Shown piece by piece: positions 9,821-16,764 of a stretch of DNA of 64,000 nucleotides. Position numbers and translations under genes: made by a program. Location: contig NZ_BMMM01000027.1 in NCBI RefSeq assembly GCF_014645835.1, positions 62,001 to 126,000 on the forward strand, read 5' to 3'. Position 1 is the stretch's first letter. Every line of letters begins with the position of its first letter. The DNA is from Streptomyces albiflavescens. GTDB lineage: Bacteria > Actinomycetota > Actinomycetes > Streptomycetales > Streptomycetaceae. The notes under the pieces are model-generated. The model saw only the letters and a list, made by a program, of their open reading frames with translations. It was not told the origin of the DNA and ran no database searches.

Positions 9821-11176
9821 GTGCAGAAGATTCCCTTCCAGGTGAACGAGGGCGGGATCGTCGCTCTGCTGCCGAACGGGCATGTCGAGTTCCTCGCCGC
9901 GTCCGCACGGGACTTGATCGAGCGTCACAACTCCGGACAGAGGGTGAGCGCCGCCGAGCTGATGCACCACGCGCTCGTCGACCCGCTGGTGACGTTGGAC
10001 CGGTTCCATCTGCCCGCCCCGGCCATCGCCTTCGTGGAGACCACGAACCTCTGCAATCTGCGCTGTCGGCACTGCTACGCGGATTCCGCGCTCAAGAGGC
10101 CCGACGAGATCTCCACGCCCCGTATCAAGCAACTCCTGGACGACTTCGGGGAGATGGGCGTACTCCAGGTGTTTCTGACGGGTGGTGAGATCTTCTCGCA
10201 CCGGGACGCGGTCGAGATCATCCAGCACGCCCGCAGCAAGCCCTTCAGCACGCAGATCTTCACCAACGGGCTGCTGGTCACCGAGGAGAAGCTCGCCCGG
10301 ATCCCGGCAGGGCAGTCGTTCTTCATCAGCTTCGACACCGCCGATCCCGAGCGCACCGTCCGCGGCAGGATGGACTTCCCCAAGCTCCAGCACGCGTTCG
10401 AGATGATGCGCAGGCACGGGCATGTGTTCCGCACCGCCATCTCCGTCCACCGCAACAACATCCAGGACGCCGAGGAGATCTTCGAGTGGTGCGCCGAGCG
10501 CGGGTATCCGCGCCCTCAGTGGCTGGAGACGCACCCGGTGGGCCGGGCCCTGCTCCACCCGGACATGCTGCTGCGCCCCGAGGACGTGGACGAGGTCTTC
10601 GAGGTCTACCAGCGGTGCATGGACCGGTATTCCACCGAGCCGGACCAGGAGCCGGTCGAGGCGCCCGCCGGTCCCGTGCGGCGCGCCGCCGACGAGATCC
10701 GCGGGGTCGACACCATCCAGTTCTGCCAGCGCCTGGAGCGCGCGGTGGGCCAGGAGAAGTGCGGCCGCTCGGTCGTCTACGTCAACAGCCGCGGCGATGT
10801 GTACCCGTGCAGCAACTGCATGTCGGGGCAGCTCTACAAGGCCGGGAACACCACCGAGAGGTCGTTCGCCGAGATCTGGGAGCACGGCTTCGACGAGTTC
10901 CGTGACATCCGCTTCGGCGACCACTCGGTGTGCGGCTCGTGCCCGGTGGCCGCGGAGGACATCTGGTGCCAGTTCCGCTGCCCGCCGCTGGCCAAGAACA
11001 TCACCGGCGACCCCAAGGGCTGCGGCGCCACCGAGTACCTGCAGGAGTTCACGCTGCGCTCCGGCCGCTACTGGCGCGCCCGCAAACAGCGCAACGTCCG
11101 CCTCACCCTGACTCCCCGTCGGTCGAGCCCGGGCGACCCGACAGCCCCCAACCGACTCCCGCTCCCGACGAAGTGA
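9821..11176 (+). CDS. Radical SAM enzyme with SPASM domain
   Basis: A 451-residue radical SAM protein of the peptide-maturase type. The SAM-cluster motif is CNLRCRHC (Cys78, Cys82, Cys85), followed by the GGE-like FLTGGEIFSH. The C-terminal SPASM region has cysteines in CGRSVVYVNSRGDVYPCSNC and VCGSCPVAAEDIWCQFRC, enough for auxiliary iron-sulfur clusters. SPASM enzymes typically modify ribosomal peptides (crosslinks, thioethers, epimers). A 52-residue peptide gene lies 59 bp downstream and is the obvious candidate substrate. About 65 residues precede the barrel and could bind a leader; I cannot confirm an RRE fold. Start is GTG 9821, 9 bp behind AGGAGAGG. It is the first gene of the operon. 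Confidence 0.88.
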   Translation: MQKIPFQVNEGGIVALLPNGHVEFLAASARDLIERHNSGQRVSAAELMHHALVDPLVTLDRFHLPAPAIAFVETTNLCNLRCRHCYADSALKRPDEISTPRIKQLLDDFGEMGVLQVFLTGGEIFSHRDAVEIIQHARSKPFSTQIFTNGLLVTEEKLARIPAGQSFFISFDTADPERTVRGRMDFPKLQHAFEMMRRHGHVFRTAISVHRNNIQDAEEIFEWCAERGYPRPQWLETHPVGRALLHPDMLLRPEDVDEVFEVYQRCMDRYSTEPDQEPVEAPAGPVRRAADEIRGVDTIQFCQRLERAVGQEKCGRSVVYVNSRGDVYPCSNCMSGQLYKAGNTTERSFAEIWEHGFDEFRDIRFGDHSVCGSCPVAAEDIWCQFRCPPLAKNITGDPKGCGATEYLQEFTLRSGRYWRARKQRNVRLTLTPRRSSPGDPTAPNRLPLPTK

Positions 11177-11235
11177 GCGGGTCCCTGTCCCACGGCGGCG
11201 CGACCGCTGCCGCCTCCACCGAAGGGAAGGCAACC

Positions 11236-11394
11236 ATGCCCGAAGAGAAGAAGGTCATCCGCATTCACCTGGAGCCGGGGCAGGAGGGCGTGACCCTGAG
11301 CGCCGTCGGAGCCGCCTCGGCCACCGCGCCCGCCGAGACGCTGGTGGAGGCCACCAACATCACGGAGGCCACGGTCATCGAGGTCGAGATCTGA
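11236..11394 (+). CDS. 52-residue acidic peptide, candidate precursor peptide
   Basis: A short gene between two radical SAM enzymes, with an AAGGGAAGG ribosome-binding site 5 bp before its ATG. The peptide has no Cys, Trp, Tyr or Phe. The N-terminal half is charged (MPEEKKVIRIHLEPGQEG), the middle is Ala/Ser/Thr rich, and the C-terminus carries a hexad repeat: VEATNI (37-42) and TEATVI (43-48), then EVEI. Size, position and a following hairpin are those of a RiPP precursor. The repeat would be the natural core for the neighbouring SPASM enzyme. It could instead be a small regulatory or carrier peptide. I know no described family for it. Confidence 0.6.
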   Translation: MPEEKKVIRIHLEPGQEGVTLSAVGAASATAPAETLVEATNITEATVIEVEI

Positions 11395-11400
11395 CGCCAC

Positions 11401-11484
11401 GCCTTTGCCGGCAGGTGACGAAGCGGTGTACCACTTCCCGGCCCGTTGAGGGGCGGGCCGGGAAGGCCCGCCGACGGCAAAGGC
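11401..11484 (+). terminator. Nested double hairpin after the 52-residue peptide gene
   Basis: An outer perfect 10-bp stem (GCCTTTGCCG 11401-11410 with CGGCAAAGGC 11475-11484) encloses an inner perfect 12-bp stem (CTTCCCGGCCCG 11434-11445 with CGGGCCGGGAAG 11454-11465). It begins 7 bp after the peptide stop codon. There is no U-tract, so it is more likely a leaky terminator or mRNA-stabilising structure that raises peptide mRNA over the downstream genes. Confidence 0.7.
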
Positions 11485-11527
11485 TCGCTCGACATCCGTT
11501 CTTCCCGATTCAGGAGACGAGGTCGCG

Positions 11528-13024
11528 ATGAGCAAGACGGCTGCTTCGGCCGGCATCACAGCACTGCGCCCCGGTACGGGCACCGCGCCGCGCCCCGGTA
11601 CGGGACTCGCGCGGCTGCTCAGGGAGAACCCCGCGCTGCGGATCGGCCAGGACGAGTACAACATCAACGTGACGGCCAACTACGGTGACCAGCTGTCGAT
11701 TTCGGACACCGCCGAGGCGCTGCGGACCCATCCGGGAGCCGGCCGGCCCGCCCATCTCTACTTCCATGTGCCGCTGTGCGCGTACATCTGTCACTTCTGC
11801 AACTACGTCAAGCGCAAGGTCGCCGACGGCCCCGAGGGCGAGGCGGCGCCGCGGATCTGGACGGATCTCCTGCTGGACGAGTCCGGCCGGCGCCTCGCCC
11901 ACGCCCCCTGGCTCGCGCACGCCCCGGTCGAGTCCGTCTACCTGGGCGGCGGCACCGCCTCGCTGCTCGGCACGGAGCAACTGCGGCGTCTGCTCGACCA
12001 CATACGCGCCCACTACACCCTCGCCGACGACTGCGAGATATCCCTTGAGGGAAACCCCGACAACTTCCAGCGGGACGAACTCGCCGAGGCCTGCGCCATC
12101 GGTTTCAACCGCTTCAGTGTCGGTGTGCAGTCCTTGCAGAGCGAGGTCAACGCGTTCGCGGGGCGCGGCCACGACGCGGCCATGTCGCTGCGGGCCATCG
12201 ACAAACTGCGGGCCACCGGGAAACCGTTCAACGTCGACATGATGTTCGGGCTGCCGCACCAGACGCCCGGCAGGGTCGCCGACGACATCCGGCGCCTGAT
12301 CGACCTCGATGTCCCCACCATCACCATCTACCGGCTGCGCAACGCCGACCGGGCCAAGATGGGCATCGGCAACCGAGCGCTGTGGAACGTCGAGAGCGTC
12401 AAGACCCGGCTGCGTGAGGAGCACCTGTTCCCCTCGCTCGGCGAGACCTACGCGATGCGCGAGGCCATCGTGGAGCTGCTGCTCGACGGCGGCTACCATC
12501 CGAGCCCGTGCGGCTGGTGGAACCGGCCCGGCGTCTACCCCGACGGCAACATCCCCCGGGTCTCCCGGAACAAGTGGCAGCGGCACGACTCGATGATCGC
12601 GTACGGCCCCGGCGCGTACGGCTGGCTGACCGGCGACGGGGACACCGTGGTGCAGACCCACAACATCGCCGACATCTCCGGGTACGCGCGCCGCCTCAAG
12701 GACGGCCCGGGGCTGCCGCTCGCCTCAGGACGGCGCCTCGCGGGCTACCAGGCGATCGGGATGGTGCTCGGCTTCGCATTCAAGGCGAACCAGCCCATCG
12801 ACGCGGGGCGCTTCCGGCGGCGGTTCGGCGTCGAGCTCTTCCGTGACGAGCCGTTCGCGGGGGTCTTCGCCGACCTCATGGACCGAGGTCTCGTCGAGCC
12901 GGTGCCGGGCACGCCGGAGAGCGTCGCCCCCACCCTGGACGGCGAGGCGCTCCACGAGGAGATCATCAGCGTCTACTTCCACCAGCGCATCGGCGGCTTC
13001 GCCGAGGCCGTCTGCCACAGGTGA
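11528..13024 (+). CDS. HemN-like radical SAM protein
   Basis: A 498-residue member of the coproporphyrinogen III dehydrogenase-like family. The cluster motif is CAYICHFC (Cys84, Cys88, Cys91), followed by VYLGGGTASLL, EGNPDN, GVQSL and a HemN C-terminal domain (residues about 360-480). In secondary metabolism such proteins act as class C methyltransferases, cyclopropanases or other C-H tailoring enzymes that use two SAM molecules, and are not haem enzymes. The neighbouring methyltransferase gene recalls the HemN-like plus methyltransferase pairs of yatakemycin/CC-1065 pathways. A true haem role is unlikely in this context. Start is ATG 11528 behind AGGAG. Confidence 0.85.
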   Translation: MSKTAASAGITALRPGTGTAPRPGTGLARLLRENPALRIGQDEYNINVTANYGDQLSISDTAEALRTHPGAGRPAHLYFHVPLCAYICHFCNYVKRKVADGPEGEAAPRIWTDLLLDESGRRLAHAPWLAHAPVESVYLGGGTASLLGTEQLRRLLDHIRAHYTLADDCEISLEGNPDNFQRDELAEACAIGFNRFSVGVQSLQSEVNAFAGRGHDAAMSLRAIDKLRATGKPFNVDMMFGLPHQTPGRVADDIRRLIDLDVPTITIYRLRNADRAKMGIGNRALWNVESVKTRLREEHLFPSLGETYAMREAIVELLLDGGYHPSPCGWWNRPGVYPDGNIPRVSRNKWQRHDSMIAYGPGAYGWLTGDGDTVVQTHNIADISGYARRLKDGPGLPLASGRRLAGYQAIGMVLGFAFKANQPIDAGRFRRRFGVELFRDEPFAGVFADLMDRGLVEPVPGTPESVAPTLDGEALHEEIISVYFHQRIGGFAEAVCHR

Positions 13025-13028
13025 TCCG

Positions 13029-13745
13029 ATGAACGTGCACCAGCGCACGCAGTGGCGCAAGGACCCGGACGGCGCGCGGTACCGCATGCGCCGGTCCTTC
13101 CCGGCGGAACCGGCACACGCCACCGTGCTGCTCGCCGCGCCCGGCACCGTCTCCATCCTGGACGGGCAGGGCCGCGACGACCGCCTTCTCGACGAACTGA
13201 CCGAGCGGCTCGTGGCCGGGGGCGCACAAGTGCTCACCTGCGACATGCCCGGCCACGATCCGAACTCGCCGTCCACGGCGGACGATCAAGGCGTACGGGC
13301 CGCACGACTCTCCCAACTCCTGGACGCACACGCCCACTTGCTGGTCCAACCACTCCTCCTGCTGGGGTTCTCGCTGGGCGGGCAGGCCCTGCTGCGGCTG
13401 CTGCGCCGCGGTGAGCCCCGACAGGCGGACCGGGTGGTGCTGGTCGGCACGGTGGTCGAGGAGGACGTCTTCATCAACTCCCTCGTCTCCTCGATCGATC
13501 TGGTCTACGGCAGCCTCGACCTCGTCGGATACATGGCCGACTCGGACGACCAGAATCTGCCGCCCGCCGTGTTCGCCCCGGACATGTACGGCCACTGGTC
13601 GGCGAGTCGGCTGGTCGGCCGGCGCTCTTTCGAGGTCCGCGTACATCTGCTCGAAGGGCTCGGGCACACCCTCCACCCGTGCGGCCCGGGCCCCTCCAGT
13701 GACCCGCTCCCCGCGCTCACATCCCTGATGAGCACGGCTCAATGA
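13029..13745 (+). CDS. Alpha/beta hydrolase
   Basis: A 238-residue protein with the nucleophile elbow GFSLGGQALL, a hydrophobic strand ATVLLAAPG near the N-terminus and a final catalytic histidine in LEGLGHTLHP. Asp257-type acids are less clear; YMADSDDQN is a candidate. It starts 4 bp after the HemN-like gene, so it is translationally coupled. It might release or hydrolyse a product ester or peptide of the operon. Substrate unknown. The N-terminus MNVHQRTQWRKDPDG is hydrophilic, so the protein is cytoplasmic. Confidence 0.8.
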   Translation: MNVHQRTQWRKDPDGARYRMRRSFPAEPAHATVLLAAPGTVSILDGQGRDDRLLDELTERLVAGGAQVLTCDMPGHDPNSPSTADDQGVRAARLSQLLDAHAHLLVQPLLLLGFSLGGQALLRLLRRGEPRQADRVVLVGTVVEEDVFINSLVSSIDLVYGSLDLVGYMADSDDQNLPPAVFAPDMYGHWSASRLVGRRSFEVRVHLLEGLGHTLHPCGPGPSSDPLPALTSLMSTAQ

Positions 13746-13789
13746 CGGTTCGTCAGTAGACGTAGAAGAGGAAGAAGGCGGCGCAGGAC

Positions 13790-14572
13790 ATGCTCTCCAG
13801 CCAGCGATTCGACAAGATCGCCGAAAACTTCGCGACCAGCGAGGTGCACCGGTCCAGCCCCACCATGGAGGCACTGCACGAGACGCTCGGCCCGCAGACG
13901 GGCAGCGAGATCTGCGATGTCGCCTGCGGTGCGGGCCACTTGGCGCTGTCGTTCGCCGACGAACTGCCGGCCCGTCTCGTCGCCGTGGATCCCGCACCCA
14001 ACATGCTGGCGTCCGTCCACAAGCTCGCCGCCGAACGCGGTGTCACCGTCGAGACGGCGGAGGCGTACGCCGAGGAACTCCCCTTCCCCGACGCCTCCTT
14101 CGACCTGGTGGTGTCCCGTCTGGCCCCGCACCACTTCCGTGACATGCCGACGGCGGTGGGAGAGATGGCCCGGCTGCTGCGCCCCGGCGGACGGCTCGCC
14201 GTCATCGACCTGGAGGGGCACGAGGACCCCGACATCGACGCGCTGAACCACGAGTTGGAGATGCTGCACGATCCGACGCACCAGCGCAGCTACACCCTCA
14301 CGGAGTGGATCGGCTTTCTGCAGGACGCCGGGCTCAACGTCCCGGTGGCCAGGGGCTCGCAGTCCGAGAGCCGTACCGGGGTGCCCATCAGGCGCTGGTG
14401 CGAGATCGCCTCGTCCGGCGCCGAGGCGGAGCGGGCGATTCGGGCACGGCTCGCCGAGGCGCCCGCGGCGTACCGTGAGGCGCTCGGGATCCGCCAGGAC
14501 GGCGACGAGTTCCGCATTCCCGTGCGCACCTGCATGGTGATCGGCGTCAAGCCGCTCGGCGGGGTGCGCTGA
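13790..14572 (+). CDS. Class I SAM-dependent methyltransferase
   Basis: A 260-residue UbiE/COQ5-like methyltransferase. Motif I is DVACGAGH (residues 43-50), followed by VDPAPNML (motif II), PFPDASFDLVVSRLAPHHF (motif III/IV) and LLRPGGRLAVID (motif V). The acceptor is not predictable. It sits one base before the tautomerase-TrmO gene and downstream of the HemN-like gene, so it may work with the radical enzyme. The start at ATG 13790 follows a GCAGGAC; the AAGAGGAAGAAGG farther upstream is too distant. Confidence 0.88.
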   Translation: MLSSQRFDKIAENFATSEVHRSSPTMEALHETLGPQTGSEICDVACGAGHLALSFADELPARLVAVDPAPNMLASVHKLAAERGVTVETAEAYAEELPFPDASFDLVVSRLAPHHFRDMPTAVGEMARLLRPGGRLAVIDLEGHEDPDIDALNHELEMLHDPTHQRSYTLTEWIGFLQDAGLNVPVARGSQSESRTGVPIRRWCEIASSGAEAERAIRARLAEAPAAYREALGIRQDGDEFRIPVRTCMVIGVKPLGGVR

Positions 14573-14573
14573 C

Positions 14574-15458
14574 ATGCCGGTGATCAGGCTCTTCTCGCCC
14601 GCCCCCAGCCCCGGAGCGGCCGTACTCGGAGAGCTGGCCGATTCCGTGACCGCGCTGCTCGGGATTCCGCGCGGCCACTGCTGGCTGTGGTGGCAGCGGC
14701 TGGCACCCGACACCTTCCACCGGCCCGAGTGGCACGAGGGCGAGGCCGCCCCGGCTCCGGTCGGCTTCGTCGTGTGCAAGGAGACCTACAGCAAGTCCCA
14801 GGTGCGTCAGCTGCTGCGGCTGCTCCAGGACCGCCTCGGTGATCTTCTCGGCGTACCCCGCGAGGAGGTCTATCTGACGGTGCAGCGCGCCGTCGCGGGT
14901 GAGTTGCTCGTCCGGGATCAGGTGTGGTCTCTGGACGGGGATGCCGCAGGGACGGCCCTGGCCGGCACAGACGGAGGGACTGACATGACCGGTGACGCGA
15001 TCACGGACCTGGTGCCGATCGCCCATGTGCACAACGAGCGGCGTGAACTCATCGACGACAACTGGGGCGAGGTGGCCTCCGTCATCCGGCTGGACGCCGA
15101 GCGGTTCACCACGGACGCACTGCTCTCCCTGGACGCCTTCTCCCACCTCGAAGTCGTCTTCCACTTCCACCGGGTGCCACTGGACAAGGTGCAGGAAGGC
15201 GCCCGCCATCCGCGCAACAACCCGGACTGGCCGCTCGCCGGCATCTTCGCCCAGCGCGGCAAGAACCGCCCCAACCGCATCGGGGTCTCCCGCTGCCGGC
15301 TGGTCAAGACGGACGGGCTCGATCTCCATGTCATGGGGCTGGACGCCGTCGACGGCACCCCCGTGCTCGACATCAAGCCGTATCTGCGGCAGTTCGGACC
15401 GCGCGAGGAGGTCGTCCAGCCGGAGTGGGTGGACGAGCTGATGCGCACCTACTACTGA
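14574..15458 (+). CDS. Tautomerase-TrmO (TsaA) fusion protein
   Basis: A 294-residue fusion. Residues 1-125 look like a macrophage-migration-inhibitory-factor-type tautomerase: an N-terminal MPVI (proline exposed after Met removal) and the two beta-alpha-beta halves ending in LGVPREEVYLTVQRA. Residues 140-280 are a TrmO/TsaA domain with GIFAQRGKNRPNRIGVS and LDAVDGTPVLDIKPY. Classic TrmO methylates N6 of threonylcarbamoyl-adenosine in tRNA with SAM. Placement in a tailoring operon and fusion to a tautomerase suggest recruitment to a small molecule or peptide. The domain joint near residue 130 is Gly/Thr rich. I know of no characterised enzyme with this pairing. Confidence 0.8.
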   Translation: MPVIRLFSPAPSPGAAVLGELADSVTALLGIPRGHCWLWWQRLAPDTFHRPEWHEGEAAPAPVGFVVCKETYSKSQVRQLLRLLQDRLGDLLGVPREEVYLTVQRAVAGELLVRDQVWSLDGDAAGTALAGTDGGTDMTGDAITDLVPIAHVHNERRELIDDNWGEVASVIRLDAERFTTDALLSLDAFSHLEVVFHFHRVPLDKVQEGARHPRNNPDWPLAGIFAQRGKNRPNRIGVSRCRLVKTDGLDLHVMGLDAVDGTPVLDIKPYLRQFGPREEVVQPEWVDELMRTYY

Positions 15459-15480
15459 ACTCCTACCGGGTGAGGGCGAC

Positions 15481-16764
15481 ATGACACAGGCAGCGGAACG
15501 GGCGCGGCGCGGGCCGCTGTCCGGTGCGGCGGCCGCTCTGCTCGTCGCGGTGTTCATCGACGCCCTCGGCAGCGGGCTGTACATGTCCGTGTCGGTCGTC
15601 TTCTTCACCCGATACCTGCATCTGAGCGGCGGTGAAGTGGGCACCGGCCTCTCCGTCGCGGGTGCGGTGTCCTTCGTGTCCCTGGTGCCGATCGGGGTCC
15701 TCGCGGACCGGGTCGGCCCGCGGCGCATGCTGATCGGCGCCCATCTGGTCCGGGCCGCGCTGCTCACCTGCTACCCGTTCGTGTCGGGCTTCGCGCCGTT
15801 CCTGCTCGTGGTCTCGCTGCTCGCGGTGGCCGACCGCGCGGCCTCCCCACTGGTGCAGGGGCTGTTCGGTACGGCGGTCGGCAAGGAGCAGCGGGTCCGG
15901 GCCATGGGGCGCGCGCGGTCGCTGCAGAACCTCGGGCTCGCACTGGGCGGCCTCGTGGCCGGTGCGGCGCTGGTCCCGGACAGCGACGGCGTGTACGTGG
16001 GCATCGTGTACGCCAACTCGCTCTCGTTCGTCTTGGCCGCGGCTCTGGTGGCGCGGCTGCGGACGACGGCGGACACCGCGCCGGATGGCGGGCGACCGCT
16101 GCCGTGGAAGCAGCGGATCAGTGTCTTCCGGGACCGGCGCTTCGCCCTGCTCACGGGGCTGAACTCGGTGGTGAGCCTGCATGTCACCGTCCTGACGGCC
16201 GGTGTCCCGCTGTGGGTGCTGGCCCATGACCGGATGCCACGCGCGGCCATCGCCTGGACCCTGGTGCTGAATACGGTCGTCGTGGTGCTCTGCCAGGTGC
16301 GGGCCACCCGCGGCATCGAGACCGCCGAGGACGGTGGGCGTGCGCTGCGGCGCAGCGGTCTGCTGCTCGCCGTCTGCTGCTGCGGGCTCGCGGTCACCGG
16401 AGCGGTGCCCACGGGCGCCGCCGTGGCGTTGCTGCTGGGCGCCGTCGCGTTCCAGGCGTTCGCCGAGATGTATCAGCAGGCGGGGGCCTGGGCGATCTCC
16501 TACGACCTGGCGCCTGAGGACCGGCGGCAGGTGTATCTGGCCTTCTTCAGTCTCGGGAACGCGGCGCGCAATACGTATGGGCCGCTGGTCATCGCCTTCC
16601 TCGTGGTGCAACGGGGCGCGGTGGGCTGGCTGCTGCTCGGGGCGCTGGTGCTGGGCGCCGGCGCGTGGGCGGCCCGGTTCGGTCAGTCGCTCGCCGCGCC
16701 CGCTCCCCTGTCGTCGTCACCCGTGCCCCACGTCCCAGGAGGAATCCGTGGCCATCGCTCCTGA
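15481..16764 (+). CDS. MFS transporter, probable exporter
   Basis: A 427-residue major facilitator protein with about 12 membrane segments. The loop 2-3 signature is VLADRVGPRRMLIG. There is a central cytoplasmic loop around residue 200 (TTADTAPDGGRPLPWKQR). It has an aromatic-drug-exporter look (DHA-like) but no subfamily mark I can name. As the sixth gene of the operon it is likely the exporter or immunity function for the operon's product. Its last 17 bp overlap the start of the flavin monooxygenase gene. Start is ATG 15481 behind GGTGAGGGCG. Confidence 0.88.
   Translation: MTQAAERARRGPLSGAAAALLVAVFIDALGSGLYMSVSVVFFTRYLHLSGGEVGTGLSVAGAVSFVSLVPIGVLADRVGPRRMLIGAHLVRAALLTCYPFVSGFAPFLLVVSLLAVADRAASPLVQGLFGTAVGKEQRVRAMGRARSLQNLGLALGGLVAGAALVPDSDGVYVGIVYANSLSFVLAAALVARLRTTADTAPDGGRPLPWKQRISVFRDRRFALLTGLNSVVSLHVTVLTAGVPLWVLAHDRMPRAAIAWTLVLNTVVVVLCQVRATRGIETAEDGGRALRRSGLLLAVCCCGLAVTGAVPTGAAVALLLGAVAFQAFAEMYQQAGAWAISYDLAPEDRRQVYLAFFSLGNAARNTYGPLVIAFLVVQRGAVGWLLLGALVLGAGAWAARFGQSLAAPAPLSSSPVPHVPGGIRGHRS

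Noticed and set aside
11528..13024. HemN-like gene as a true coproporphyrinogen dehydrogenase
   Set aside because: It sits in a tailoring operon between a peptide gene and a methyltransferase, with no other haem genes nearby.
16334..16747. Upstream extension of the flavin monooxygenase
   Set aside because: It is out-of-frame reading of the MFS gene; the FAD motif begins 12 residues after GTG 16748.
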